Notes under the pieces: model-generated | Databases searched by the model: none | The model's input: the letters and a program-made list of their open reading frames with translations, nothing else | What the model was told of the DNA's origin: nothing | From: Streptomyces sp. CC208A | GTDB lineage: Bacteria > Actinomycetota > Actinomycetes > Streptomycetales > Streptomycetaceae | Assembly: GCF_030010625.1 (NCBI RefSeq) | Contig: NZ_JASCXN010000003.1 | Span: 186,001-250,000, forward strand | Reading direction: 5' to 3' | DNA: 64,000 bases | Part shown: positions 27,683 to 41,667 of the stretch, one piece after another | Numbering within the stretch: position 1 is the stretch's first letter | Layout: every line of letters starts with the position of its first letter | Made by a program: the position numbers and the translations under genes

Positions 27683-28900
27683 ATGCCCGAGGTGAACGCT
27701 CCGCGTCCGGCGCCCCCGGCCGGTCCTGGCGAGCCGGACCCCGTACGCGAGTCCATGCAGGTGCTGCCGGGTGTGTTCGCCGCGCCGCTCACCCTGCTGA
27801 CCGGCCGGCCGTACGCGGGGCAGCGGCCCGTCCACCACACGGCCACCCGGCACCTGGTGAACGCCCTCGTCTCGTGCGCGTTCGGCCTGGTCCTCAGCAC
27901 GACCGGACTCGCGGCCGGTGGCCCGCTGCTCGTGCTGCTGGTCCCCGGCTGGGCCGCCGCCCTGCACGGCGCCCGGAACCTGCGGATGATGATCTACCAT
28001 CAGTGCGCCCACCAGAACATGTGGCGCGAGCGGAAGAGGGACGTACTGGTGGGCCGGCTCATCGCCGCCGCGCTCATGATCCAGGACTTCGACCGCTACA
28101 GCACCGAGCACGTCGGCGATCACCACGCCCTGCACCACATGACGACCCGTGACCCCACGGTCCAGGCCTTCCTGGTGACCCTGAGGCTGCGGCCCGGCAT
28201 GAGCCGCGGCCGGATGTGGCGCAGGGTGCTGGGCGTGTGCGTCTCGCCCTGGTTCCACGTCCGCTTCCTGGTCGCCCGGGTACGTTCGTACTACACCTAC
28301 GCTCCGCCCGCCTGGCGGGTCGGCACCACCCTGGCGTACGCGCTCGTCGCGGCGGCCGTCACGGTGCTCGGCGCGTGGGTGCCGTTCCTCGTCGCCTGGG
28401 TCCTGCCGATGACCCTGTTCTTCCAGATCAGCAACGTCTTCCGGCTCTGCGTGAAGCACAGCTTCCCGCAGCCGCACCAGACGCCCCGCCGCGGCCGGGA
28501 GTACTTCGCGAGCCTCACCAACGCGATCTTCGTCGGTGAGCGGGCGCCCTCCCCGCAGCTTCCGGCGCCGCGCCGCCACGCGGCCTGGGCGCGCTGGTGG
28601 TTCCGCGTGCTGTTCGTCCACTTCCCGGCCCGCTATCTCGTCCTTACCGGGGACACGGTCGTGCACGACTACCACCACCGCTACCCCATGAGCCGGGAAT
28701 GGGCCTCGTACCTCTTCGCGCGGGAGGAGGACCACCGGCGCGGAGCACCCGGCTGGCCTCCGTACCACGAGGTGTGGGGACTGGTCCCGGCCATCGACCA
28801 CGTCTTCGACTCGCTGCGGACGGCTGATCCCGAGGAGTTCGACCCCGACCGGCTCGTCGAGGTCAACCACCGTGCCCTGTTCATGGCGTTCGAAGACTGA
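27683..28900 (+). CDS. Fatty-acid-desaturase-like membrane di-iron enzyme
   Basis: 405 residues. Three histidine boxes of the FADS-like superfamily are intact: H106-x3-H110 (YHQCAH), H143-x2-D-H147-H148-x2-H151-H152, and H328-D-Y-H331-H332. Further histidines (His259, His265, His300) lie between. Hydrophobic stretches around 58-100 and 215-255 would anchor it in the membrane. Members desaturate, hydroxylate or otherwise oxidise unactivated C-H bonds of lipids, carrier-bound acyl groups or free small molecules. No acyl carrier protein or polyketide synthase gene is nearby, so a non-lipid or membrane-associated substrate is likely. Start ATG follows gagagaacgga. A short N-terminal Pro-rich leader precedes the first helix. 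Confidence 0.86.
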   Translation: MPEVNAPRPAPPAGPGEPDPVRESMQVLPGVFAAPLTLLTGRPYAGQRPVHHTATRHLVNALVSCAFGLVLSTTGLAAGGPLLVLLVPGWAAALHGARNLRMMIYHQCAHQNMWRERKRDVLVGRLIAAALMIQDFDRYSTEHVGDHHALHHMTTRDPTVQAFLVTLRLRPGMSRGRMWRRVLGVCVSPWFHVRFLVARVRSYYTYAPPAWRVGTTLAYALVAAAVTVLGAWVPFLVAWVLPMTLFFQISNVFRLCVKHSFPQPHQTPRRGREYFASLTNAIFVGERAPSPQLPAPRRHAAWARWWFRVLFVHFPARYLVLTGDTVVHDYHHRYPMSREWASYLFAREEDHRRGAPGWPPYHEVWGLVPAIDHVFDSLRTADPEEFDPDRLVEVNHRALFMAFED

Positions 28901-28950
28901 CCGACCACACCCGGGTCCGCAGGACACCGGAATCCGAGAGGAAGCTGCCG

Positions 28951-29389
28951 ATGCACGCGCTGCCAGGCGGGGGCGAACGCCTCGTCGTCCTCGGCGTCGC
29001 CGAGAGCGATGCCCACGCCGTCGCCAACCAGCTCATCGCCCTGCAACTTCGGGACTACGGCTTCGCCGTGGTCAACCTCGGCGTCTGCACCCCGCTCGGC
29101 GACTTCGCCGACGCGGTGGACGCACACCCGCACGCCGAGGCCGTGCTGATCGGCAGCCTCAACGGCCACGCCCACCACGACCTCCGGGACCTGCCGAAGC
29201 TGCGTGCCGCCGGCCGGCTCGGCCTCCCGGTGGTCGTCGGTGGCAACCTGTCCGTGGGCAGCCGTACGACCGAGGCGGATCTGCGGCGCCTGCGTGACCT
29301 GGGGGTCGACCACATCCTGAGCGACGGCAACGAGATCGTGCTGCTGCTCGACCGGCTGCGGAGCACGGGCAAGGTGGCCGAACTCCAGC

Positions 29390-29397
<8 letters not shown>
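28951..29397 (+). CDS. glmS: Glutamate mutase small subunit (cobalamin-binding)
   Basis: 148 residues with the B12-binding fold of glutamate mutase component S. The motif ESDAHAVANQLI holds Asp20 and the cobalt-ligating His22, but the glycine of D-x-H-x-x-G is Ala25. IGSLNGHAHHDL (67-78) and VVGGNLSVG (95-103) match the other cobalamin-tail motifs. The ends are those of MutS/GlmS (LVVLGVAESD; LRRLRDLGVDHILSDGNE). It works as a heterotetramer with the E subunit to turn L-glutamate into (2S,3S)-3-methylaspartate using adenosylcobalamin. Its last eight bases overlap the following gene. Confidence 0.92.
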
Positions 29398-32248
<2,851 letters not shown>

Positions 32249-32266
32249 CCGCCTCCCGGGAGACGT

Positions 32267-32298
32267 CGTGGAGAGGGCGCCGTGGATCCCTCTCCACG
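32267..32298 (+). terminator. Hairpin terminator of the HypEF operon
   Basis: CGTGGAGAGGG and CCCTCTCCACG make a perfect 11-bp stem with a 10-base loop, starting 19 bp after the operon's last stop codon. Confidence 0.75.
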
Positions 32299-32351
32299 TG
32301 TCTTCGCGGCCGGGGCGACGAGGGCACGGTGTCGGCACCCGAAGTCCCGGC

Positions 32352-32385
32352 GCCACGGACCCGGCGAGAGCGCCGGGTCCGTGGC
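32352..32385. terminator. Second strong hairpin after the operon
   Basis: GCCACGGACCCGGCG and its exact complement form a 15-bp stem around AGAG. It backs up the first hairpin and could also work for transcription from the other side. Confidence 0.75.
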
Positions 32386-32599
32386 ACGCAGCGGCTCGGC
32401 GCACGCGCGCTCGAGGCCGGTCGGGCTTGTCGCTTCTCGCTGCCCCGTCCCGCTGGTCGCCGCCTACGAGCGGACGAACCTGCCCCGGCGGCGGCCGGCC
32501 CCCTGTCCGGGATCTCGAAGTCGGCCGCAGGCCGGCCCGTTCCCGGCGACCCCGACGACTGCAAGGCGCGGGAACCGCCCGGAGCCAGGAAGCCGGTCG

Positions 32600-32778
32600 G
32601 CGACACCACCGTGATCGCAGACGGCGGCCGCCACGGCACCGGCACGACCATCCCGCACCGCCGAGAACGCGGCCGGACCGAGCCACCGGCCCGGAAGGAA
32701 GCCCACAGGGCTCTCCACCGCAAGGCCCGCGCCCGAATCGAGCCCTCTGCTGCCCCCTGCCTGGCGCAAGGGCCGCTG
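32600..32778 (+). pseudogene. Transposase remnant, IS5-family DDE type
   Basis: The frame reads TTVIADGGRHGTGTTIPHRR, then ERGRTEPPARKEAHRALHRK and ARARIEP. IS5-group transposases have near the third catalytic residue ADGAYQGTGLVIPHRR, then WKEEHNKSHRKVRARVEH. The N-terminal DDE core is absent and similarity stops after RARIEP. This fragment marks the right edge of the accessory island. Confidence 0.7.
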
Positions 32779-33281
32779 ACCTGTGATGACGCGGTGTCCG
32801 AGCGGGTTGTGGTGGAACTTCGCGAGCTGCACGAACGGAGGAGATCCGCCGGGCAGCGAGGACTGGACGGCAGGTGACCGATTCGGTGCCCCGGTGAGTT
32901 GCACGGGTTCCGCTGCGTGATCGACTCGATGAACATGAAGGCCACCGCCACGAGCACTATCCCCGCGACCACCCGGCATTTCTCGGCCTCGCCGCAGCCA
33001 TCCGCCGCCACAGGCGACTCCTCAGCCTCACCGCGTAGGCCGCCGCCCCAAGGACCTGACGCACCTCCAGGCAAGCCGGCATTCGGTCAGCATGAGTCCC
33101 TGGGCGTTCCGGGGCGGTCGCCCCAACAGGCGTCGGTACGACGGGAAAGCCCAGGTGGGAAGCCGTCCAGCCCCACCGGAGCGATGTTCCTCACTAACAT
33201 CGGACGGGGGTGCCGGTGTAAGGTCGAGGGCGCCCTTGACCTGCACAAAGCAGGCAGGGAGCCGTCTCGGAGGAGTCCCAA
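32779..33281. other. Gene-free stretch before panD
   Basis: About 500 bp with no supported gene. A short open stretch at 32940-33039 ends in a proper stop (HPAFLGLAAAIRRHRRLL) and might be another transposon end, but I cannot place it. The panD promoter should lie in the last 150 bp. Confidence 0.5.
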
Positions 33282-33707
33282 GTGCTGCGTACTCTGTTCA
33301 AGTCCAAGATCCACCGCGCCACCGTCACCCAGGCGGACCTGCACTATGTGGGCTCCGTGACCGTCGACGCCGATCTGCTGGACGCCGCCGATCTGCTGCC
33401 CGGTGAGCTGGTCCACATCGTCGACATCACGAACGGGGCCCGGCTCGAGACCTATGTCATCGAGGGCGAGCGGGGGTCCGGTGTCATCGGGATCAACGGT
33501 GCCGCCGCCCATCTGGTGCACCCGGGCGACCTGGTGATCCTCATCAGCTACGGGCAGATGGAGGACGCGGAGGCGCGGGCGTACGTGCCGCGCGTCGTGC
33601 ACGTCGACGGGGAGAACCGCATCGTGGAGCTGGGCGCCGACGCCTCGGCGCCCGTGCCCGGCAGCGACACCGTGCGTCCGCCGCACGCCGTGCCGGCGTC
33701 GGCCTGA
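33282..33707 (+). CDS. panD: Aspartate 1-decarboxylase PanD
   Basis: 141 residues, pyruvoyl-dependent enzyme that converts L-aspartate to beta-alanine for pantothenate. Self-processing motif HYVGSV with cleavage between Gly24 and Ser25, Lys9 and the downstream [18 protein letters not shown] (113-type core) are all present. GTG at 33282 is supported by GGAGGA about 6 bases upstream. It lies 1 kb after the HypEF operon and behind two terminators, so it is probably an independent housekeeping gene; a contribution of beta-alanine to the island's product cannot be excluded. A hairpin follows. Confidence 0.95.
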   Translation: MLRTLFKSKIHRATVTQADLHYVGSVTVDADLLDAADLLPGELVHIVDITNGARLETYVIEGERGSGVIGINGAAAHLVHPGDLVILISYGQMEDAEARAYVPRVVHVDGENRIVELGADASAPVPGSDTVRPPHAVPASA

Positions 33708-33723
33708 TCCAGGTGGTTCGTCC

Positions 33724-33760
33724 GGCCCGCGCGTGACCCGGACGGAGTCGCGCGCGGGCC
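33724..33760 (+). terminator. Hairpin after panD
   Basis: GGCCCGCGCG and CGCGCGGGCC form a 10-bp perfect stem, extended by GAC/GTC inside the loop, 17 bp after the panD stop codon. Confidence 0.65.
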
Positions 33761-33806
33761 GGGACGGTGGGGCGGGTGCCACCCTGGAGGGAAGAGGAGG
33801 TCCGTC

Positions 33807-36336
<2,530 letters not shown>

Positions 36337-36653
36337 ACCCTCCACGATCCCGCGCCGGACCGCTCCCGTCGTCAGACCAGGGAACGCCTTCACCGGTACC
36401 GCCGACGCAGTACGCGGTCGGCCCGTACACCAGAGGTCGTACGTCACCGCAGGTCACAGCGGGTGGAACCGGGATGAAACGGGCTGCGGGAGCGGTACCG
36501 GCCACCCCTTTCCCGCCGGTACGGGAGCCACATCCCGAGCCACTCGCCGTACGGCCCGGTCCACTTTGGTACGGAAAGCGGGCGCGGGTCCGCGGGATAC
36601 GGTGGGCCCGCACCGCCGGGGCCGTACCGGCGGGCGGGAGACGAGGGGGAACG

Positions 36654-37526
36654 GTGGAGTCCGACGAAGGCGCGCCCCCCGAGGCCCCGGAGCACGCCCC
36701 GAAGCGGCCGCCGGAGCACGCCTCGGACCACCCCCTGCCAGAGCCCGCCTCGGACCGCACCCCACCGAAGCCCGCCTCGGACCGCACCCCCGAGTACATC
36801 CCCGAAGGGTCCGAGGCCGCCTCCCCGGGCGGCTTCTTCGTCCTGCGGACCTCCCCGCCGCCCACCGGCGGCGACCACCGCCCCCTCGCCCGGCTCTACG
36901 CCGGCGCGGACCCGGCCGGCGACGCACCCCTGCACGCGCGCGTGGACCGGGTCGCCGCCGCGATCGGTGCGCCCGAGCGGCGTGTCGGGGCCTCCGTGGC
37001 CCATCTGGGGCTCGTCGCCCGGCTGTGGTCGACGGCGCTCGGGCCGGCCGTCCTGCACGGGCGCTTTCCCGCCCTCGACCCCGCCGAGGTGCACTGGGAC
37101 CCGGCCCTCACCGCCCCCGACGACCTGTGGTGGAGCGGCACCGGCACCCTCCCGGGCACCGCCGCCGCGCTCCGGGAGGCCGTCCACGAGGCGCACCTCG
37201 TGCCGCTGCACGCGGCCTTCGCCCGCGACGGGCGGATCTCGCACCGGCTGCTGTGGGGCAACGCCGGGTCGGCCCTCGCCGGCGCGCTGCGCGAACTGAC
37301 CCGCTGGGCCCGCGCCCACGGCCGGCCCGAGGCCGCCGACCGGGCCGCCGCCCTCGTCCGGGACCTCTTCGCCCATCCCGACCTGGCCGGTACCGTCCGC
37401 GGGCCCGCCCTGCGCCGCACCAGCTGCTGCCTCTTCTACCGCTGCCCCTCCGGCGGACTCTGCGGCGACTGTGTGTTCGACCACGCCCCGCGAACGGGTT
37501 TGGAGCGGCGGCCCCCCGCTCCGTAA
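36654..37526 (+). CDS. FhuF-like (2Fe-2S) protein
   Basis: 290 residues from GTG at 36654 with gaggggga upstream. The C-terminus has the FhuF-type cluster-binding pattern Cys258-Cys259-x10-Cys270-x2-Cys273 (SCCLFYRCPSGGLCGDC). FhuF proteins reduce iron(III) bound to siderophores in the cytosol. Residues 60-250 have the helical, Trp-rich body usual for the family (VAHLGLVARLWSTALGPAVL, in part). The N-terminal 50 residues hold repeated PASDRTP units and are disordered. No siderophore transport gene is adjacent, so regulation by iron cannot be inferred from context. Confidence 0.82.
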   Translation: MESDEGAPPEAPEHAPKRPPEHASDHPLPEPASDRTPPKPASDRTPEYIPEGSEAASPGGFFVLRTSPPPTGGDHRPLARLYAGADPAGDAPLHARVDRVAAAIGAPERRVGASVAHLGLVARLWSTALGPAVLHGRFPALDPAEVHWDPALTAPDDLWWSGTGTLPGTAAALREAVHEAHLVPLHAAFARDGRISHRLLWGNAGSALAGALRELTRWARAHGRPEAADRAAALVRDLFAHPDLAGTVRGPALRRTSCCLFYRCPSGGLCGDCVFDHAPRTGLERRPPAP

Positions 37527-37619
37527 AGTTGACACTTCGAACCCCACGTTGACACTTCACACCCGGCGGACCACCACGGCGGCATTCCGCCCGCGAGCGA
37601 TCGAGGAACGACGAAGGCC

Positions 37620-39095
37620 ATGACGGTGACAGAGGAGACCCAGGAGTACGGGCCGGGCATCGACCCCGAGCGCCTGGCCGTCTGCCTGAGCGTGCTGGAC
37701 GAGCTGGAGAAGATCGAGGTCGACCACCCCGACGCGATCGCCGTCCGCCGCGCCACCGCCGGCATCTACCGCACGGTCAAGCAGCGCCGCCGCCAGGAGC
37801 GGCGGGCCGCCAAGACCGCCCACGACCGGGCGGTCACCGAGGCCACCGCCACCGGCTCCGCCCAGCGCATCGACGACGAGACCGAGGGCATCCTGCCCTC
37901 CTCGGTCACCGAGGCCGGCAAGATCGCGGGCATACTCCAGCGCCCCCGGTCCTGCTACACCTGCAAGACCCGGTACGTCGAGGTCGACTACTTCTACCAC
38001 CAGCTCTGTCCGGAGTGCGCGGTCCTGAACCGGACCAAGCGGGAGGCCCGCGCCGACCTCACGGGCAAGCGCGCCCTGCTCACCGGCGGCCGGGCCAAGA
38101 TCGGCATGTACATCGCGCTGCGGCTGCTCCGCGACGGCGCGCACACCACGATCACCACCCGCTTCCCCAAGGACGCCATCCGCCGCTTCAAGGCGATGGA
38201 GGACTCGGCGGACTGGCTCCACCGCCTGGAGGTCGTCGGCATCGACCTGCGCGACCCGGCCCAGGCCGTGGCCCTCGCCGAGCAGGTCGCCGAGGCGGGC
38301 CCGCTCGACATCCTGATCAACAACGCGACGCAGACCGTCCGCCGGCTGCCCTCCGCGTACGCCGCCCTGGTCGACGGCGAGACCGCCCCGCTGCCGGCCG
38401 GCGAGCTCCCCGCCCACCACGTCATCGGCGCCTTCAACTCCGGAGCGGTCGACGGCCTCGCCGCGCTGCCCGCGGGCATCAGCGGCCTCGACGCCCAGAA
38501 GGTCGCCGACCTCGCCCTCGTCGCGGGCAACGCCTCCCTGGAGCGGCACCACGCCGGCACCGCGATCGACGCCGGCGGCCTCCTGCCCGACGTGGTGGAG
38601 TCCAACACCTGGGTGCAGACCATCGACCAGATCTCCCCGGTGGAGCTCCTGGAGACCCAGCTCTGCAACTACACCTCGCCCTTCATCCTGATCAGCGCGC
38701 TGCGCCGGTCGATGGCCGAGGCCGCCGCCAAGGCGGCGAGCGGGCGGTCCTACGTCGTCAACGTCTCCGCCATGGAGGGCGTCTTCTCCCGTGGCTACAA
38801 GGGTGCTGGTCACCCGAACACCAACGCGGCGAAGGCCGCCATGAACATGGTGACCCGGACCAGCGCCCAGGAGATGTTCGAGGCCGACAAGATCCTCATG
38901 ACCTCGGTCGACACCGGCTGGATCACCGACGAGCGCCCGCACTTCGACAAGCTGCGGCTCGCCGAGGAGGGCTTCCACGCCCCGCTCGACCTGGTCGACG
39001 GCGCCGCCCGCGTCTACGACCCGGTGGTGCGCGGCGAGGCCGGAGAGGACCTGTACGGCGTCTTCATGAAGGACTACGCCCCCGGCAAGTGGTGA
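37620..39095 (+). CDS. SDR-family oxidoreductase with N-terminal Cys4 motif
   Basis: 491 residues, much longer than a classical SDR (about 250). Residues 1-105 are a charged helical region (RRRQERRAAKTAHDRAVTEA). Cys112-x2-Cys115 and Cys130-x2-Cys133 form a likely zinc ribbon. The Rossmann domain begins at KRALLTGGRAKIGMYIALRL (in part), followed by LDILINNATQT. The catalytic region reads VVNVSAMEGVFSRGYKG and NTNAAKAAMNMVTR, so the usual Y-x3-K is T-x3-K and the proton-donor tyrosine is absent or elsewhere. An insertion of about 80 residues sits in mid-domain. It may be a non-classical reductase or a binding protein. Followed by a strong terminator. Confidence 0.85.
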   Translation: MTVTEETQEYGPGIDPERLAVCLSVLDELEKIEVDHPDAIAVRRATAGIYRTVKQRRRQERRAAKTAHDRAVTEATATGSAQRIDDETEGILPSSVTEAGKIAGILQRPRSCYTCKTRYVEVDYFYHQLCPECAVLNRTKREARADLTGKRALLTGGRAKIGMYIALRLLRDGAHTTITTRFPKDAIRRFKAMEDSADWLHRLEVVGIDLRDPAQAVALAEQVAEAGPLDILINNATQTVRRLPSAYAALVDGETAPLPAGELPAHHVIGAFNSGAVDGLAALPAGISGLDAQKVADLALVAGNASLERHHAGTAIDAGGLLPDVVESNTWVQTIDQISPVELLETQLCNYTSPFILISALRRSMAEAAAKAASGRSYVVNVSAMEGVFSRGYKGAGHPNTNAAKAAMNMVTRTSAQEMFEADKILMTSVDTGWITDERPHFDKLRLAEEGFHAPLDLVDGAARVYDPVVRGEAGEDLYGVFMKDYAPGKW

Positions 39096-39118
39096 TCAGG
39101 TCACCACGGTCCGCCACG

Positions 39119-39154
39119 AGAGCGCCCTTCCCTTCGGGAAGGGCGCTCTTTTCG
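39119..39154 (+). terminator. Strong rho-independent terminator after the SDR gene
   Basis: AGAGCGCCCTTCCC-ttc-GGGAAGGGCGCTCT is a perfect 14-bp stem, followed by a short T run. It lies 23 bp after the stop codon. Confidence 0.92.
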
Positions 39155-39399
39155 GTCTCCGCCGGCCTCCCTCGGGGTCCCCGTCACTCGAACGCGTCAC
39201 ACTTTTGAGCCCGGTGGAGCGCGGGGGCGCTCATTTGGTTACTCTGATGCCCACGGTCGGCCACCGGAGCGACACACCAGCTTCACGGCCGGCCAGGGGA
39301 CTGGCCGTCCATCTCGGCCGCGGTCCCGCCCGGAGAACGGCGCCACCGCGACCGAACGGCCTCACATCCTCATCTGAACGCGACACGAAGGAGTGCGCG

Positions 39400-39570
39400 G
39401 TGACACCCGAACTGACGAAGCAGGAAGCCGGCCCGTCGGAACCCTCTGAACGGAAGCGGCAGGACGGCGAGCTGGGAAGTCTCGAAGTCTGGGCCCGTTC
39501 GGCCCCGATCCGGCTCGCGGGCTACGAGGACGACCTCGCCGAACCCCACATCCTGCCGGGCATCGACTGA
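39400..39570 (+). CDS. 56-residue peptide of unknown function
   Basis: GTG at 39400 follows gaaggag at good spacing. The first half is charged and disordered (TKQEAGPSEPSERKRQDGEL); the second half looks ordered and conserved-like (GSLEVWARSAPIRLAGYEDD, ending HILPGID). It has its own upstream region of about 250 bp and its own terminator, so it is an independent transcription unit. No Cys, signal peptide or membrane helix. Its shape resembles a leader-plus-core peptide, but no modifying enzyme of a recognised type is adjacent. Confidence 0.6.
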   Translation: MTPELTKQEAGPSEPSERKRQDGELGSLEVWARSAPIRLAGYEDDLAEPHILPGID

Positions 39571-39646
39571 CCCCTGCCCCGCCGTACGAAACCTCCCGTA
39601 CGAAACCTTCCTCACGGACCCGCCGTACGCCCCTCCGTACGACTCC

Positions 39647-39680
39647 GGCGCCCCCGGCCCCTCCACGGGCCGGGGGCGCC
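39647..39680. terminator. Bidirectional terminator
   Basis: GGCGCCCCCGGCCC-ctccac-GGGCCGGGGGCGCC is a perfect 14-bp stem between the small peptide gene and the convergent LMF1-like gene. Confidence 0.9.
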
Positions 39681-39692
39681 GTCGTGTCCGCC

Positions 39693-41102
39693 TCAGTCCC
39701 GCAGCCGGACCTGCGGCATGTACGTGCGCAGCAGCCGGCGCTGCCACCACGCCCCGGTCGTGCGGAGCTCGTGCCAGGTGGAGAAGCGGTAGCGGTAGAG
39801 GCGGGCGCGGACGTGGACCGGCGGGGCGTCCGGGAAGGGGTTGTGGGCGAGGAGGCGCAGGGTGTCGCGGTCTCCGGTGAGCAGGCGTTCCACGAAGGGG
39901 CCGAACCAGTCGCCCGCGTAGCCGGGGGAGAGGGCCGCGAACCACATCAGCCAGTCGAGCCGGAGGTGGTACGGGGCGAACTGGCGGGGCAGCCGGCGGG
40001 GGTCGCCGGGCTTGCCCTTGAAGCCGTACTCGCGCCACTCCGCGTCCGGGCCGGGGTCCGGGTCGCTGGTGCCCTCGATGACGATCTCGTCCCGGACGCG
40101 GCCGACCGTGCCGAAGGCCCCGTAGGTGTTGACCAGGTGGAAGGGGTCGTACGAGCGGTTCATGGCCTGGTGGCGGGAGAGGAGGTTGCGGACCGGGCGG
40201 TAGCTGCGGACGAGGACCATGACGGCCAGGGCGAGGACCAGCGCCACGTACCAGAGCGGGGGGTCCGGGCGGGGGCGGTCGCCGGTGAAGGAGGAGAGGT
40301 CGAGGGCGGGGACGGCCAGGACGATCGTGAGCCAGTTGAGCCAGGCGAAGTTGCCGGAGAGGACCAGCCACAGCTGGGTGACGATCATCAGCCCGGCCGC
40401 GACCGAGGCCACCGGCTGCGGGGCGAAGAGGAGGAAGGGGACGCCGAGCTGGACGACGTGGTTGGCGGCCGCCTCGACGCGGTGCAGCGGGCCGGGCATG
40501 CGGTGGAAGAACCAGCTCAGCGGGCCCGGCATCGGCTGGGTCTCGTGGTGGTGGTACAGGCACGTCAGCTTCCGCCAGCAGGCGTCGCCCCGGATCTTGA
40601 TCAGACCGGCGCCGAACTCGACCCGGAAGAGCAGCCAGCGGAGCAGGAAGAGGACGAGGACGGGCGGGGCGATGTCGTCGTTGCCGAGGAAGACCGCGAG
40701 GAAGCCGGTCTCCAGGAGCAGCGACTCCCAGCCGAAGCCGTACCAGGTCTGGCCCACGTTCACGATCGACAGGTACAGCCCCCACAGCACCAGCCACAGC
40801 AGCATGGCGACGGCGAGCGGCACCGCGTCCCCGGCCCCGGCGGCGAGCGCCACGGCGAGGACGACGCCGGTCCAGGCGACCGCCGCGAAGAGCCGGTCCG
40901 AGTAGCGCCAGTGGAAGAGCGAGGGGGAGCGGAGCGGGGTGGTCCTGCGCAGGAAGTCCGGTACGGGGAGCATTCCGCGCTCGCCGATGAGCGCCCGGAA
41001 CTGGAGCGCGGCCGACAGGAAGGCCACGCAGTACAGCACCGCCAGGCCGCGCTGGAAGACGGTCCGGCTCAGCCACAGCTCGGGGGCGGTGAACCACTCC
41101 AT
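39693..41102 (-). CDS. Lipase-maturation-factor (LMF1)-like membrane protein
   Basis: 469 residues with about eight to nine hydrophobic segments. LMF1-family marks: NVGQTWYGFGWESLLLETGF (in part), FRVEFGAGLIKIRGD, CLYHHHETQPMP, MPGPLHRVEAAANHVVQLGV and FAPYHLRLDWLMWFAALSP. In vertebrates LMF1 aids lipase folding in the endoplasmic reticulum; the bacterial role is unknown. Start ATG at 41102. The two genes upstream (DUF1990 and YndJ-like) run in the same direction with 25 bp between, and the three may form one operon. Confidence 0.87.
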   Translation of the reverse strand: MEWFTAPELWLSRTVFQRGLAVLYCVAFLSAALQFRALIGERGMLPVPDFLRRTTPLRSPSLFHWRYSDRLFAAVAWTGVVLAVALAAGAGDAVPLAVAMLLWLVLWGLYLSIVNVGQTWYGFGWESLLLETGFLAVFLGNDDIAPPVLVLFLLRWLLFRVEFGAGLIKIRGDACWRKLTCLYHHHETQPMPGPLSWFFHRMPGPLHRVEAAANHVVQLGVPFLLFAPQPVASVAAGLMIVTQLWLVLSGNFAWLNWLTIVLAVPALDLSSFTGDRPRPDPPLWYVALVLALAVMVLVRSYRPVRNLLSRHQAMNRSYDPFHLVNTYGAFGTVGRVRDEIVIEGTSDPDPGPDAEWREYGFKGKPGDPRRLPRQFAPYHLRLDWLMWFAALSPGYAGDWFGPFVERLLTGDRDTLRLLAHNPFPDAPPVHVRARLYRYRFSTWHELRTTGAWWQRRLLRTYMPQVRLRD

Positions 41103-41127
41103 CGTCTCCAGTATCGGCCCGGCGGGT

Positions 41128-41667
41128 TCACCCCGCGGCCAGACGGGCCAGGGTGCGGCCCAGCCGGCGGGCGTAGGCGAGCTGGAGGCGGGGGACGAGG
41201 GGGCCGGCGAGCCGGGTGTACCAGGCGGCGGGCCGGCTGAAGGCGGTGACGGTGAAGCGGACGGTGCCGTCGGGTTCGAGCTCGACGAGGAAGGACTCCT
41301 CGCCGCACTCCGGATGCCCGGTGAGGGTGCCGTACGCGAAGCCGGCCCGGTGCTCCTCCTCGGGGAGCCAGATCACCCGGCAGGGGACGCCGAGGGCGAG
41401 CGGGCCGAGCCCGAGCGCGACCTCCAGGGTGACGCCCGGGGCCGCCCGGTCCGCCGAGGCGCGGACCCGGGCGCCGGAGGCGCGGTGCATCCGCCAGGTG
41501 GTGACGGCCTCGGCGGCGGCCCGGAAGGCGGCGGGCCCGTGGCCGACGGGAGTGCTGTGGCGCAGGTGGTGGTAGCCGGCGGGGAGGGCGTCGGGGGTGT
41601 GGGTGGCGCCGACCTCGCGGTAGGTGAGGGTGCGGCGCGGGGCCAGGTCTCCGAGGAGGCGGGTCAT
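41128..41667 (-). CDS. DUF1990-family protein
   Basis: 179 residues: REVGATH, LPAGYHHLRHSTPVGHG, RVIWLPEEEHRAGFAYGTLT, GHPECGEESFLVEL and FSRPAAWYTRLAGPLVPRLQ (partial quotes) fit DUF1990, a SRPBCC-like fold of unknown role. The ATG at 41667 overlaps the stop of the YndJ-like gene (ATGA), showing that the two are translated together. Proteins of this pair occur together in other Bacillus and Streptomyces genomes. Cytosolic, no signal peptide. Confidence 0.83.
   Translation of the reverse strand: MTRLLGDLAPRRTLTYREVGATHTPDALPAGYHHLRHSTPVGHGPAAFRAAAEAVTTWRMHRASGARVRASADRAAPGVTLEVALGLGPLALGVPCRVIWLPEEEHRAGFAYGTLTGHPECGEESFLVELEPDGTVRFTVTAFSRPAAWYTRLAGPLVPRLQLAYARRLGRTLARLAAG

Noticed and set aside
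33282..33707. panD as a member of the HypEF operon
   Set aside because: It is separated by two terminators, a transposase remnant and about 900 bp, and has its own leader.
39400..39570. Lasso or lanthipeptide precursor
   Set aside because: No Cys, no recognised leader motif, and no B/C-type or lanthionine enzyme in the neighbourhood. Kept only as an unknown peptide.
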